A DNA stretch of 64,000 nucleotides, taken from positions 310,001-374,000 of the forward strand of contig NZ_FNGI01000001.1 of NCBI RefSeq assembly GCF_900102945.1, given 5' to 3'. The notes beneath the pieces are model-generated. The model had not been told where the DNA came from. It saw nothing but the letters and a program-made list of their open reading frames with translations, and ran no database searches. Shown piece after piece: positions 37,370 through 47,190 of this stretch; the stretch's first letter is position 1; the number at the start of each line of letters is the position of its first letter. Origin of the DNA: Modicisalibacter muralis. Its GTDB lineage: Bacteria; Pseudomonadota; Gammaproteobacteria; Pseudomonadales; Halomonadaceae. Both the position numbers and the translations under genes were made by a program.

Positions 37370-38578
37370 TCAGGCCTTGCCCGGGCCTTGCCACACACGC
37401 AAGCGGCCCAGCCAAGGTAGCGATGCACCGGCGTCTCTGAGCGACGCGGCGAGGCGATTCAAGTCGGCGTCGCGGTACGTGTCGCCGATGTACAGCGAGA
37501 CATCGATACGATTGTCGAGATAATGCAGATCGAGGGCGACTCGCTGGCGCCAGCACTCCAGATTGCCCCAGACGCGTTCCAGCATCGCCTCGACATCGCT
37601 GCGCAGCGGTAGGGCGGGCAACTGGGTCGGGTCGTCGAGTTCGGAGTCGTCCTGGGGGTCGATATGAAAGGTCACCTCGGAGAGCTTGGGAAAGGCGCGG
37701 CACAATTCGCGGCAGACCTGATTGCCGACTTCATGCGCTTCCGAGACTGTCACGCGCGGCGCCACCACCAGATGCAGGTCGAGTAGCACCCGTTCACCGA
37801 CACTGCGCGTGCGCAATTGGTGAAGGTCGCGTACGCCGGGAACGTCCAGTGCGACATTTCGCATGCCGCGTTGTTCGTCGTCGGGCAGGGCGGTGTCGAC
37901 CAACTCGCGAGTGGCGTCCCACAACAATGAACCGCCGATCTTGCCGACCAGCAGGCCGACGCCGATGGCGGCCACTGCATCCAGCCAACCGACACCGAAT
38001 TGAGCGCCGATCAAGCCGATCAGCACTACCACCGTCGACAGGGCGTCGCTGCGCGAATGCCAGGCGTTGGCTTCGATCAGGCGCGAGCCGATTTTCCGGG
38101 CGACGCGCAGGGTATAGCGAAATATCCACTCCTTGACGATTAGCGACACGGCCGCCAGGGCTATCACCCAGTAGCCGGGCGGAGCGATAGGGACGCCATC
38201 CAGCAAACGGCTCAAGCTGGCCCAGGCGATACCGCCGGCGACGAAGATCAGTACGCTACCCAGCGCGAGGGTGCCCATCGTTTCGATACGGCCGTGGCCA
38301 TAGGGGTGGTTGCGATCCGGCGCCTGCCGACCGTAGTGGGTGGCAACAAGCACGAAGACATCGGTAACCAGGTCGGAAAAGGAGTGAATGCCATCGGCGA
38401 CTAACGCCGCGGAACCCACGATGATGCCGGCGATTACCTTGACCAGCCCCAGCAGTGTATCGAGAATGGCGCCGATCAGCGTAACCCGGTGAGCGGCCCG
38501 GGTATTGGCTTCGTGAAGAGCGGCGTTATCGAGTGCCGTGTTATCAGGGGCTGTGTCGTGGGAGTTGCGTTGGTTCAT
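37370..38578 (-). CDS. Cation diffusion facilitator family metal exporter
   Basis: A 402-residue CDF transporter that exports divalent metals (Zn2+, Fe2+, Co2+ or Mn2+ in relatives) in exchange for protons. It has the metal-site motifs ADGIHSFSDL (about 61-70) and HSRSDALS (about 173-180), and the loop HPYGHGRIE between helices 2 and 3. The C-terminal cytoplasmic domain (about 210-300) carries RTRSVGERVLLDLHLVVAP. About 100 further residues follow the standard domain, resembling a second, weaker ferredoxin-like unit. The metal cannot be told from sequence. The gene is divergent from trkH. Confidence 0.92.
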   Translation of the reverse strand: MNQRNSHDTAPDNTALDNAALHEANTRAAHRVTLIGAILDTLLGLVKVIAGIIVGSAALVADGIHSFSDLVTDVFVLVATHYGRQAPDRNHPYGHGRIETMGTLALGSVLIFVAGGIAWASLSRLLDGVPIAPPGYWVIALAAVSLIVKEWIFRYTLRVARKIGSRLIEANAWHSRSDALSTVVVLIGLIGAQFGVGWLDAVAAIGVGLLVGKIGGSLLWDATRELVDTALPDDEQRGMRNVALDVPGVRDLHQLRTRSVGERVLLDLHLVVAPRVTVSEAHEVGNQVCRELCRAFPKLSEVTFHIDPQDDSELDDPTQLPALPLRSDVEAMLERVWGNLECWRQRVALDLHYLDNRIDVSLYIGDTYRDADLNRLAASLRDAGASLPWLGRLRVWQGPGKA

Positions 38579-38658
38579 CTAATGCCATCCCGAAGAATAT
38601 AAGACACTTCTGCGCTATAGTTGCCGCCCAATCACAAGGACGCAAGGGAAGGACATCA

Positions 38659-40143
38659 ATGCCATCGATTCGGCTGCCACGCATGGAGCAGTTGGCGAAC
38701 GACTGGGCGCCGGTGCTCAAGGTACTGTCCATGCTGTGGTTGGTTCTAGCCCTGTTCATGGTGGTGCCCTGGCTGGTACTGGTCGTCGAGAGCGACCCCG
38801 ATAGCCGCCCCTTCGGTCTGTCGATACTGACGGTACTGGCCCTCGTCGGGCTTGTGTGGTTACTCACCCGGCGTGTGGAGATTGAGCTCAAGCCGCGCCA
38901 GATGTTCGTGCTGACTACGTTGAGTTGGGTGACGATCAGCGGCCTGGCCAGCCTGCCGCTGGCTCTGGGGGCGCCGCAGCTGTCATTTACTGATGCGGTT
39001 TTCGAGTCGGTGTCGGCGATTACCACGACGGGCTCGACGGTGCTCGTCGGCATCGAACGCCTTTCGGATGGCCTCAAGCTGTGGCGCGGCATGATGCAAT
39101 GGCTCGGCGGGGTCGGCATCATCGTCATGGCGATCGCCATTTTGCCGTTTCTGAAAGTTGGCGGCATGCGGCTGTTTCACACCGAATCGTCCGACTGGTC
39201 GGAAAAGGTCATGCCGCGCACCGGCGGTATCGCCAAGGCGACCCTACTGGTCTACTTCGGGCTTTCCATGGTGGCTATCGCATGCTACTGGTTGGCTGGC
39301 ATGCTCCCGTTGGATGCGGTGGTTCACGGCATGACCTCAATAGCGACGGCTGGCTTCGCCAATTCCGATGCCTCGTTTGGCGCCTATGCCGAGCAGCCGG
39401 TGATTCTGTGGCTGGCCTCGCTGTTCATGCTCTGCGGCACATTGCCTTTCGTGCTTTACATTCGTGCCCTGCGTGGCTCGCCCAAAGCGTTGTGGCGCGA
39501 CCAGCAGGTGCGCGGCCTGCTGTGGCTGTTATTGATGGTCATTGCTGTGTTGACCGCTTATCAACTCCTGCGTGGTGTGCCGGCCTTCGAGGCGTTGACC
39601 CAGGTGAGCTTCAACGTGGTTTCCATCGTCACCACCACCGGTTATGCCTCCGAAGACTATACCCAGTGGAGCCCGCTGGCGGTTGTCGTGTTCTTTTATC
39701 TGACCTTCGTCGGTGGCTGCAGTGGTTCGACCAGCGGTGGCCTGAAGATATTCCGCTTTCAGATCGCCATGCTGATGCTGCTCAATCAACTCCGCTCGCT
39801 GGTACACACTCATGGCGTTTTCTCCCAGCGCTACAATGGCAGCGTGCTGACCGACGATATCGTGCGCGGCGTGGTGGCGTTCTCGTTTTTCTATTTCATC
39901 ACCATCGCCGGCCTGGCGACGGGGTTGGCAGTGATGGGGCTGGATCTGGTCACCGCGCTGACCGGGGCGACCACGGCGGTGGCCAACGTCGGGCCGGGGT
40001 TGGGGAATATCATCGGCCCAGCGGGCAATTTCGCCACGCTACCCGACGCCGCCAAATGGCTGCTGTCTCTAGGGATGCTGATGGGGCGCTTGGAGATCCT
40101 CACCGTGCTAGTGCTGTTTACGCCGATGTTCTGGCGGAAGTAA
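38659..40143 (+). CDS. trkH: TrkH-family potassium uptake channel subunit
   Basis: A 494-residue membrane protein that takes up K+ with the TrkA regulatory subunit, central to osmotic adjustment in halophiles. Its four pore loops with selectivity-filter glycines are visible: ITTTGSTVL, SIATAGFAN, SIVTTTGYAS and AVANVGPGLG. No TrkA gene is in the window. The ATG at 38659 follows AAGGA at a good distance. The product is named from the family; TrkI and TrkG variants cannot be excluded. It is followed by a repeat-rich interval before the convergent acyltransferase gene. Confidence 0.92.
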   Translation: MPSIRLPRMEQLANDWAPVLKVLSMLWLVLALFMVVPWLVLVVESDPDSRPFGLSILTVLALVGLVWLLTRRVEIELKPRQMFVLTTLSWVTISGLASLPLALGAPQLSFTDAVFESVSAITTTGSTVLVGIERLSDGLKLWRGMMQWLGGVGIIVMAIAILPFLKVGGMRLFHTESSDWSEKVMPRTGGIAKATLLVYFGLSMVAIACYWLAGMLPLDAVVHGMTSIATAGFANSDASFGAYAEQPVILWLASLFMLCGTLPFVLYIRALRGSPKALWRDQQVRGLLWLLLMVIAVLTAYQLLRGVPAFEALTQVSFNVVSIVTTTGYASEDYTQWSPLAVVVFFYLTFVGGCSGSTSGGLKIFRFQIAMLMLLNQLRSLVHTHGVFSQRYNGSVLTDDIVRGVVAFSFFYFITIAGLATGLAVMGLDLVTALTGATTAVANVGPGLGNIIGPAGNFATLPDAAKWLLSLGMLMGRLEILTVLVLFTPMFWRK

Positions 40144-40356
40144 GCCTGAAGCTAGAAGAGCGGCGCTATGCGCCTGGAAGCTGGAAGAGCGCCGCTGCGC
40201 GCCTTGAAGAAATAAGACGGAAGTACGACGCTTCGCGTCTTGAAGAGGGAAGAACGGCGCTGCGCGCTTTGAAGAGAACACCCAGTCTTTCTCCCAAGGC
40301 TGCTTTTCTCTTCCGACTTCTTTCTTCAGCCCGAAGGGCTCTTCCTTCTTCCATCT
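40144..40356. repeat. GAAG-type hairpin repeat cluster between trkH and acyltransferase
   Basis: About 210 bases made of degenerate units of 25-30 bases. Each has a GGAAGAG/TTGAAGA-type A-rich part and a small GC palindrome (GGCGC..GCGCC, GACGCTTCGCGTC). The last 75 bases are the same unit type in inverse orientation (AGCCCGAAGGGCT), so the whole could fold back and act as a bidirectional terminator. A related stretch is at 54005-54095, and a shorter one at about 18800-18830 (repeated CTTCCTA). Confidence 0.65.
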
Positions 40357-41517
40357 TCAGCCTTTAATTCGCCCCGCCCGATTGAGTATCGGATTGGCGT
40401 ATTGCGCCAGCCACCAGTCGCGCAGGTGCGTGGGAACCTCGTTGAGCCGGGCCGTGAAGCGCGCGCGGTCGGCGTCGGTGACCTCGCTTAAATCGAGCAG
40501 TTCCGGTGCCTGTCCGCTGGCTTCCAGCGCCAGTTGGTGGCTGGGAAAGGTGTGGTAGCCATCGAGTACCTGACGGTCGATTTCGTCGGCGACCTGGTCG
40601 GGGGTTTCGAAATCCGCATCCAGCGGTTCGCCGAACGTAAGCTGGATGCGCCCCTTGGCGCCGGTAATCCCGGCGACGATGGAGCGAATGTCTTCGAATT
40701 CGACTTTTTCGTAGCGTCCTTCGCTATGCACGGCATGCAATTCGCGGGCCTTCTGCAAATCGCAGGGATCGTACTCATAACTGATCGACACCGGCACCAT
40801 GCGCAATTCACGGATGGCATCGCCGAGGCTGGCGCTCTTGTCCTGCTGGCGACGGGCCATGGTCAGCATCTTGATGATGGCCGGATCGGCGCGATCGATA
40901 CCGTCCTTGGCGCGCCCCTCGCGCTGCGCCATCCAGATCGAATGGTTATCTGCGATGATCGAATGGCGAATGTAGCCCGACAGCGCCTGATAGGCGGCGA
41001 GCATGGCACGCTTGCCGCGGGCCGAGCGCGGTACGATGAAGCTCTTGTTGAGGCGCATCAGGTCGGTGACATAGGGCTTTTGCAGCAGGTTGTCGCCGAT
41101 GGCGATGCGCACCGTATTGCGCCCAGCCTGATACAGCGCGTAATTGACGAACGCCGGGTCGAGAGCGATATCTCGATGATTGCCTATGAACAGGTAGGCG
41201 CGCTCGGGGTCCAGCTTGTCCAGCCCCTCGACATCGAAGGCGTCCGTGCTGGTGGCGAGCATGCGCCGCATATACACGGAGATGCGCTCCTGCAGGTCGC
41301 GTACGCTGGTTACGCCGCGCATCTGCCGCTGCAGGGCGAAGCCCGCCAGGCGGCGTGCCAGCCAAGGGGCGTGATTCGCCAGGCGCGGCAGGCGATAGCG
41401 GGTGATGGCATCGAGAAACTCACTGTCATGCGCAAGACGGGCGAGCACCTCGGCGACTTCGTTGTCGTGGTATGGGCGAATGCTCTCGAAAGCATCCTGA
41501 TCGAGCGTTTTTGTCAT
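40357..41517 (-). CDS. PlsC-superfamily acyltransferase-like protein
   Basis: A 386-residue protein with a glycerolipid acyltransferase-like core: GNHRDIALDPAFVNYAL (His and Asp spaced as in HX4D, about residues 117-133), then SFIVPRSARGKRAML, and IWMAQREGRAKDG (about 214-226), resembling motifs I-III. No membrane helix is obvious. It probably transfers an acyl chain to a lipid or glycolipid, but the substrate is unknown. Its ATG overlaps the rdgC stop in ATGA, so it is translated together with RdgC, an unusual partner. Confidence 0.82.
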   Translation of the reverse strand: MTKTLDQDAFESIRPYHDNEVAEVLARLAHDSEFLDAITRYRLPRLANHAPWLARRLAGFALQRQMRGVTSVRDLQERISVYMRRMLATSTDAFDVEGLDKLDPERAYLFIGNHRDIALDPAFVNYALYQAGRNTVRIAIGDNLLQKPYVTDLMRLNKSFIVPRSARGKRAMLAAYQALSGYIRHSIIADNHSIWMAQREGRAKDGIDRADPAIIKMLTMARRQQDKSASLGDAIRELRMVPVSISYEYDPCDLQKARELHAVHSEGRYEKVEFEDIRSIVAGITGAKGRIQLTFGEPLDADFETPDQVADEIDRQVLDGYHTFPSHQLALEASGQAPELLDLSEVTDADRARFTARLNEVPTHLRDWWLAQYANPILNRAGRIKG

Positions 41518-42440
41518 GGTGTCGGCGCGGCGGGCGTGGCTTCGCCACCCAGCCAGTCGATAAGTTGTTCGAGTGTATTGGAGAGTGTTTGGGTCATCAG
41601 CGCGAAATCGGTTTCCAAGCGCAGTATCGGGTCGTCGCCGTCATCGGTCTGGCTGGCTTCATCGAGCAGGGCGTCGGCGAAGCGCATCGATTTCATGGCC
41701 AAGTCGTCGTGGAGCACCAGCGTCAAGGCTTCGTCGATGGTAAAGGCCAGGCGTGTGACTTGGCGGCCGGCGCTAAGCGCAGTCTGAATCTCTTCGCCAT
41801 CCAGGTCCACCTGGCGGCCCCGCAGCACGCCTTCATCGCCGTTGGACTTGAGTTCGACCTGGTCGCCCAGTTCCAGCGCGGCGGGGCGCTCGTCCGGTTG
41901 GCGCAGCCATTCGGTCATGGCGCGAGTCGGCGTGGCCTTGGTGGCCAGCGGCGTGACCTTGAGGCTGCCCAGAGTCTGGCGCAGCAAGTCGAGAACATCC
42001 TCGGCGCGTTTGCGGCTCGAGGCATTGACGCCGATCAGCCCACGTCCTGTATCCCACCATAGGTCCAGGCGCTGCGTGCGCACGAAGGCGCGAGGCAGAA
42101 ATTCCTCGTAGACCTGCTCCTTGAGCGCCTGTTTTTGCTGGCGGCTCAATGGGCCGCCCTCGGCGGCTTCACGGTCGCTGGCGCGTGCCTCGACCTCTTC
42201 GCGTACCACCGCAGCCGGCAACAAACGCTCCTGGCGCAATGCCGACAGCAGGCGATGGCCCTGGATTTCGTGCAGGCGCTGTTCGCTACCGCGCCCGGCG
42301 GGAGCGCTCCAGCCCATCCGCTTGGCTTCGACGCCGCCCAGCGGACGAAAGGCCTGCGCGTCGAGTGCTTCGCTCAGGGTGTCGCGATCCAGTGCTGGTG
42401 TGTCATGCACGCGATATAGATGCAAGTGCTTGAACCACAT
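41514..42440 (-). CDS. rdgC: Recombination-associated protein RdgC
   Basis: Ring-shaped, sequence-independent DNA-binding protein that limits RecA function. The 308-residue product is close to E. coli RdgC (303). The N-terminal MWFKHLHLYRV, the LPRAF segment, the VNASSRKRAEDVLDLLRQTLGSL stretch and the late FTIDEALTL and RFADALLDE segments match the family. The start at 42440 was chosen because MWFK is the conserved N-terminus and the 33 in-frame residues upstream show no similarity. It leads a two-gene unit with the acyltransferase. Confidence 0.94.
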   Translation of the reverse strand: MWFKHLHLYRVHDTPALDRDTLSEALDAQAFRPLGGVEAKRMGWSAPAGRGSEQRLHEIQGHRLLSALRQERLLPAAVVREEVEARASDREAAEGGPLSRQQKQALKEQVYEEFLPRAFVRTQRLDLWWDTGRGLIGVNASSRKRAEDVLDLLRQTLGSLKVTPLATKATPTRAMTEWLRQPDERPAALELGDQVELKSNGDEGVLRGRQVDLDGEEIQTALSAGRQVTRLAFTIDEALTLVLHDDLAMKSMRFADALLDEASQTDDGDDPILRLETDFALMTQTLSNTLEQLIDWLGGEATPAAPTP

Positions 42441-42600
42441 GGTGTCGTTCCGTTGAAAAGGAGGCACATTATGGCCAATCACGGCCTGGGGTGCTAGGCG
42501 GGCGTCCGACTTAGCGTTGATCGATTGTGGAAAGCCCATATCAGGCCATTGCTTTCAAGCGACACGAATCACCGTTGTTACAGCGTTTTCAAACTGACGT

Positions 42601-42629
42601 TTGATGCCTGGCCGGGGGCTGGCTAGTAT
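42601..42629 (+). promoter_or_regulatory. Candidate promoter of the thioesterase gene
   Basis: TTGATG (42601-42606), a 17-base spacer and TAGTAT (42624-42629), 40 bases before the thioesterase ATG. The spacing is ideal and the hexamers moderate. Confidence 0.4.
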
Positions 42630-42669
42630 TCAACCGTTGCCTTTACTTTTCTTAACAGGAAATAACAGC

Positions 42670-43104
42670 ATGGATCATCGTGTCGCCCGTTCCACCGTGC
42701 GCGTGCGCGGCTTTCATCTCGATGGCTACGCTCATGTCAACAACGCGCGCTATCTGGAGTTTCTGGAAGAGGGGCGCTGGGCCTATTTCGAGCAGCAGTT
42801 CGATTTGGCCGCTCTGTTCAATGAGGGCCTGGCAGTGGTCGCCGTCAATCTCAATATCAATTATCGCCGGGCGGCGGTGATGAACGACGAGCTGGAAATA
42901 CTCACCTCGCTCTCGGCGATCAATCATCGCAGCGCGGTCATGCACCAGGCGATCCATCGTGTCGTCGATGGCAAGCGCATCGCCGATGCCGACTTCACCT
43001 TCATGCTGCTCGATACCCGCAGTGGCCGCACCATGGCGATTGAACAAAAGCTTCGCGAGATACTCGTTCCGCTGGTGCTTGCGCGTAATGCTCTGCAAGG
43101 CTAA
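42670..43104 (+). CDS. YbgC/4HBT-type acyl-CoA thioesterase
   Basis: A 144-residue hotdog-fold protein. The active-site segment DGYAHVNNARYLEFLEEGRW (residues about 18-37) has the conserved Asn and Glu of the 4HBT/YbgC group, and NLNINYRRAAVMNDELEILT follows as in acyl-CoA thioesterases. It probably hydrolyses short or medium acyl-CoA; the substrate is not determinable. The ATG at 42670 follows AGGAAA. It is a single-gene unit diverging from rdgC and followed by the gyrA promoter. Confidence 0.9.
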   Translation: MDHRVARSTVRVRGFHLDGYAHVNNARYLEFLEEGRWAYFEQQFDLAALFNEGLAVVAVNLNINYRRAAVMNDELEILTSLSAINHRSAVMHQAIHRVVDGKRIADADFTFMLLDTRSGRTMAIEQKLREILVPLVLARNALQG

Positions 43105-43142
43105 ACCCACCGTGACGCGCGCTGCCTTAATCCGTCGCGCGA

Positions 43143-43151
43143 TGATATAAT
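43143..43151 (+). promoter_or_regulatory. Extended -10 promoter of gyrA
   Basis: TGATATAAT is an extended -10 element (TGnTATAAT) 66 bases before the gyrA ATG. The -35 position (43123-43128, TGCCTT) is poor, as is common with extended -10 promoters. gyrA promoters in E. coli are relaxation-stimulated, and their -10 region matters for that. Confidence 0.6.
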
Positions 43152-43216
43152 CCGTCGATCGCTTGGCTGCCACAGGCCAGTGCTTACCAGTCGCAGTGCA
43201 AAGGATTCGACGACCC

Positions 43217-46033
43217 ATGGGTGACATCGCCAAAGAGATTCTGCCAGTCAACATCGAGGACGAACTGAAACAGTCGTATCTCGATTACGCGATGAGCGTG
43301 ATCATCGGCCGTGCGCTGCCCGACGTGCGCGATGGCCTCAAGCCGGTGCATCGGCGCGTGCTGTTCGCCATGCACGAACTCAGCAACGACTGGAACAAGC
43401 CTTACAAGAAGTCCGCCCGTGTGGTCGGCGACGTCATCGGTAAATATCACCCGCATGGCGATAGTGCGGTCTACGACACCATCGTGCGCATGGCCCAGCA
43501 CTTCTCGATGCGCTACGTGCTGGTCGATGGTCAGGGCAACTTCGGTTCCATCGATGGCGATAGCGCCGCGGCCATGCGTTATACCGAGGTGCGCATGGCG
43601 CGGTTGTCACACGAGCTGCTGGCCGACCTCGAAAAGGAGACCGTCGACTGGGTCGATAACTACGACGGTACCGAGCGCATCCCCGACGTGATGCCGACCA
43701 AGCTGCCCAATCTGCTGATCAACGGGTCGTCGGGCATCGCCGTGGGCATGGCGACGAACATTCCGCCGCATAATATGGTCGAGGTCATCAACGGCTGCCT
43801 GGCGCTGATCGATGATTATACCCTGACCATCGATGACCTGATGGAGTACATCCCGGGCCCCGATTTCCCCACCAGCGGCATCATCAACGGCAAGGCAGGT
43901 ATTCTCGATGCCTATCGCACCGGGCGTGGGCGTATTTACGTGCGAGCGCGGCATACCGTCGAATATCACGAGAAGTCCGGTCGCGATCACATCGTCATTT
44001 CCGAGTTGCCGTATCAGGTCAACAAGGCGCGACTGATCGAGAAAATCGCCGAACTGGTCAAGGACAAGCGTATTGACGGTATCGCCGAGTTGCGCGATGA
44101 GTCCGACAAGGACGGCCTGCGCGTGGTGATCGAGGTCAAGCGCGGTGAATCCGGCGAAGTGGTGGTCAACAACCTGTTCGCCCAGACCCAGTTGCAGACC
44201 GTATTCGGCATCAACATGGTCGCGCTGGACAATGGCCAACCCAAGACGCTGAACCTCAAGGAAGTCCTCGAGGCTTTCGTGCGCCATCGTCGCGAGGTGG
44301 TGACCCGGCGCACCCTCTATGAACTGCGCAAGGCGCGCGAGCGCGGCCATATCCTCGAAGGCCTGGCCGTGGCGATCTCGAATATCGACGAGGTGATCGA
44401 GCTGATCAAGGCCTCGCCGAGCGCCGCCGAAGCCAAGGACAAGCTGCTCGAACGCGCCTGGCAACCCGGCCAGGTCACCGGCATGCTGGAGCGCGCCGGC
44501 GCGACTTCGTGCAAGCCGGAGGAACTCGAAGAAGGCTTCGGGCTCTCCGACGATCACCGCGAGTACCGCCTGTCGCCGGCTCAGGCTCAGGCGATTCTCG
44601 AGTTGCGCCTGCATCGTCTGACCGGTCTCGAGACCGAGAAGCTGCTCAACGAGTACCTGGGCATTCTTGAGCGCATCGCCGAACTGACCGAGATTCTGGC
44701 TTCCGCCGACCGCCTGCTCGAAGTGATTCGCGAGGAATTGATCGCGATTCGCGATCAGTACGGCGACAAGCGAAGGACCGAGATTCAGGTCAGCCATCTC
44801 GATCTGACCATCGAGGATCTGATCAACGAAGAGGACATGGTGGTCACTATCTCGCGTAGTGGCTATGCCAAGACCCAGCCGATCACCGACTATCAGGCCC
44901 AGCATCGCGGTGGGCGCGGCAAGTCGGCGACCAGCATGAAAGACGAGGATGTCATCGAGCATCTGCTGGTGGCCTCGACCCACGATACCGTGCTGCTGTT
45001 CTCCAACAAGGGCAAGGTCTACTGGCTCAAGGTTTACGAGATTCCCGCCGCCAGCCGTGGCTCGCGCGGCAAGCCGCTGGTCAACCTTCTGCCACTGGAC
45101 GACGACGAGTCGATCAACACCATGTTGCCGGTGCGCGAGTACCGCGAGGACAGCTTCATCTTCTTCGCCACCGCCAGCGGCACCGTCAAGCGTACCTCGC
45201 TCGAGCAGTTCTCACGGCCACGTAGCGTCGGCCTGATCGCCATCGACCTGGTCGAAGGCGACCGGCTGGTCGGCGCGGCGATTACTTCGGGCAACGATCA
45301 CGCCATGCTGCTGTCGTCCAACGGCAAGGCGATTCGCTTCGAGGAAACCAAGGTGCGTGCCATGGGACGTACCGCGCGTGGTGTGCGTGGCATGCGCCTG
45401 CAGGGCGACGCCGAAGTGATCAGCCTGATCATTCCCAAGTCGACGCTGATCGATACCGAAGCCGATACCGACAGTGGCGATATCGAGAATGAAAACACGG
45501 ACGAACCCACTGCCGACGTGAACGCCGTGACCGGTAATGAACAAGCCACCGGCACGATGACCGACAGCGCTGGCGACGAGCAGATTTACATCCTCACGGC
45601 CTCCGAGAATGGCTACGGCAAGCGCACGCGGCTCGAGGAATTCCCGCTGCGCGGGCGTGGCGGCCAGGGCGTGATTGCCATGCAGACCAGCGCGCGCAAT
45701 GGCGCCATGGTGGCGGCCATGCAGGTGGCCACCTGCGACGAGATGATGCTGATCACCGACCGCGGCACCCTGGTGCGCACGCGGGTCGAGGAGATTTCGA
45801 CCACCTCGCGCAACACCCAGGGCGTCATGCTGATTCGCCTCGGCGAGAACGAATCGCTGGTCAAGACCGTGCGTGTCGAGGAGCCGGATGAGGAAGAGTC
45901 GAACGGCGAACCGTCGGACGGCGACGCTGCCCAAGACGAGGCGAACGCCGCGACGGACTCCGACATGAGCCCGCAAGACGGGGACGGTGAAACGCCTGTC
46001 GACGATGACCCCGAAACCCCTGACCAGAACTGA
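43217..46033 (+). CDS. gyrA: DNA gyrase subunit A
   Basis: Catalytic breakage-reunion subunit of gyrase. Numbering matches E. coli at the N-terminus: active Tyr122 in [11 protein letters not shown] and the quinolone-region residues Ser83 and Asp87 in [17 protein letters not shown], the drug-sensitive form. The GyrA box is QHRGGRGK in the C-terminal pinwheel. At 938 residues it is about 60 longer than E. coli (875). The extra length is an acidic insertion between pinwheel blades (about residues 750-795, rich in Asp, Glu and Thr) and a Glu/Asp-rich C-terminal tail of about 50 residues ([16 protein letters not shown] and onwards), both plausible halophilic adaptations. The ATG at 43217 gives the family start [18 protein letters not shown]. 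Confidence 0.97.
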   Translation: MGDIAKEILPVNIEDELKQSYLDYAMSVIIGRALPDVRDGLKPVHRRVLFAMHELSNDWNKPYKKSARVVGDVIGKYHPHGDSAVYDTIVRMAQHFSMRYVLVDGQGNFGSIDGDSAAAMRYTEVRMARLSHELLADLEKETVDWVDNYDGTERIPDVMPTKLPNLLINGSSGIAVGMATNIPPHNMVEVINGCLALIDDYTLTIDDLMEYIPGPDFPTSGIINGKAGILDAYRTGRGRIYVRARHTVEYHEKSGRDHIVISELPYQVNKARLIEKIAELVKDKRIDGIAELRDESDKDGLRVVIEVKRGESGEVVVNNLFAQTQLQTVFGINMVALDNGQPKTLNLKEVLEAFVRHRREVVTRRTLYELRKARERGHILEGLAVAISNIDEVIELIKASPSAAEAKDKLLERAWQPGQVTGMLERAGATSCKPEELEEGFGLSDDHREYRLSPAQAQAILELRLHRLTGLETEKLLNEYLGILERIAELTEILASADRLLEVIREELIAIRDQYGDKRRTEIQVSHLDLTIEDLINEEDMVVTISRSGYAKTQPITDYQAQHRGGRGKSATSMKDEDVIEHLLVASTHDTVLLFSNKGKVYWLKVYEIPAASRGSRGKPLVNLLPLDDDESINTMLPVREYREDSFIFFATASGTVKRTSLEQFSRPRSVGLIAIDLVEGDRLVGAAITSGNDHAMLLSSNGKAIRFEETKVRAMGRTARGVRGMRLQGDAEVISLIIPKSTLIDTEADTDSGDIENENTDEPTADVNAVTGNEQATGTMTDSAGDEQIYILTASENGYGKRTRLEEFPLRGRGGQGVIAMQTSARNGAMVAAMQVATCDEMMLITDRGTLVRTRVEEISTTSRNTQGVMLIRLGENESLVKTVRVEEPDEEESNGEPSDGDAAQDEANAATDSDMSPQDGDGETPVDDDPETPDQN

Positions 46034-46039
46034 GGTAAC

Positions 46040-46065
46040 GCGACCGCCGCTCAGCCGGCGGTCGC
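46040..46065 (+). terminator. Strong hairpin between gyrA and serC
   Basis: A perfect 10-base-pair stem (GCGACCGCCG 46040-46049 with CGGCGGTCGC 46056-46065) with a six-base loop. It is followed by TTCGG and not a T run, so it may attenuate or stabilise the gyrA message rather than end it. Confidence 0.5.
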
Positions 46066-46092
46066 TTCGGTAATACTACGAGAACCACGCTG

Positions 46093-47175
46093 ATGACACG
46101 CCACTATAATTTCTGTGCCGGCCCCGCCGCATTGCCTACTCGGGTGCTGGAGCGCGCCCGCGAAGAGTTGCTCGATTATCAGGGGCGCGGCCTGTCGGTC
46201 ATGGAGATGAGCCACCGCAGCCGCGAGTTCGTTGCCATTGCCGAGGTTGCCGAAGCCAACCTGCGTTCGCTGTTGAACGTGCCGAATGACTACCGGGTAC
46301 TGTTCCTGCAGGGTGGCGCCTCGACGCAATTCGCCATGCTGCCCTACAACCTGCTGGGCCATGGCGGCACGCCCAACTATTTATATACCGGCATCTGGGG
46401 CAAGAAAGCCATCGCCGAGGCCCGGCACCTAGGTGGCGCGCACGTGGCCGCGTCCAGTGAAGCCAACGGCCTGACTGCCGTGCCGCGGCCTGGCGATATT
46501 GAGTTATCCGACGACGCGGCGTACCTGCATTACACCGCTAACGAGACCATCGGCGGGCTGGCCTTCGACTACATCCCCGACACCGGCCTACCGCTGGCCT
46601 GCGACATGTCTTCGTCGGTTCTATCCGGGCCGTTGGATGTGTCGCGCTTCGGCGTGATCTACGCCGGCGCGCAGAAGAACATCGGCCCAGCGGGACTGAC
46701 GCTGGTGATCGTGCGCGATGACCTGCTCGACCGCGCGCGCCCCGACACGCCGACCATGTTCAACTACCGTGTGATGGCCGAGAATGGCTCGATGTTCAAC
46801 ACCCCGCCGACCTACGCCTGGTATCTGGCGGGGTTGGTGTTCGAGTGGCTGAAAAACGATATTGGCGGACTTGCGGCGATGGACGCCATCAACGAGCGCA
46901 AGGCCGCGAAGCTCTATCAGGCCATCGATGCCAGCGATTTCTACAGCAACCCCATCGCGCCGGCCAACCGTTCGCGGATGAACGTGCCGTTCGTGCTGGC
47001 CGACGAATCCCTCAATGCCACTTTTCTTAGCGAGGCCGACGAAGCCGGGCTGCTCAATCTGAAGGGGCACCGCAGCGTCGGCGGCATGCGCGCGAGTCTC
47101 TACAATGCCGTACCTGAGGCGGCGGTGGATGCGCTGGTGGACTTCATGGACGATTTCGAAAAACGCCGTGGCTGA
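46093..47175 (+). CDS. serC: Phosphoserine aminotransferase SerC
   Basis: PLP enzyme of serine synthesis (3-phosphohydroxypyruvate to phosphoserine), also used in pyridoxal phosphate synthesis. The 360-residue chain begins MTRHYNFCAGPAALP as the family does. It has the PLP lysine in YAGAQKNIGPAG (about 193-204), the SSVLSGPLDVSRFG stretch before it, and the C-terminal LKGHRSVGGMRASLYNA substrate motif. It is 16 bases upstream of pheA, the common gyrA-serC-pheA-aroA order of gammaproteobacteria. Confidence 0.97.
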   Translation: MTRHYNFCAGPAALPTRVLERAREELLDYQGRGLSVMEMSHRSREFVAIAEVAEANLRSLLNVPNDYRVLFLQGGASTQFAMLPYNLLGHGGTPNYLYTGIWGKKAIAEARHLGGAHVAASSEANGLTAVPRPGDIELSDDAAYLHYTANETIGGLAFDYIPDTGLPLACDMSSSVLSGPLDVSRFGVIYAGAQKNIGPAGLTLVIVRDDLLDRARPDTPTMFNYRVMAENGSMFNTPPTYAWYLAGLVFEWLKNDIGGLAAMDAINERKAAKLYQAIDASDFYSNPIAPANRSRMNVPFVLADESLNATFLSEADEAGLLNLKGHRSVGGMRASLYNAVPEAAVDALVDFMDDFEKRRG

Positions 47176-47190
47176 GCGCAGGAGAAAACG

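Noticed and set aside
39081..40367. 428-codon plus-strand frame overlapping trkH
   Set aside because: Out of frame with the clear TrkH protein, Arg/Ala/His-rich, and extends into the repeat cluster.
40534..41787. 417-codon plus-strand frame opposite the acyltransferase and rdgC genes
   Set aside because: Antisense to two supported genes; no domain and no ribosome-binding site of note.
43607..44983. 458-codon minus-strand frame opposite gyrA
   Set aside because: Fully inside a certain gene, with His/Gln/Leu-rich antisense composition and no recognisable domain.
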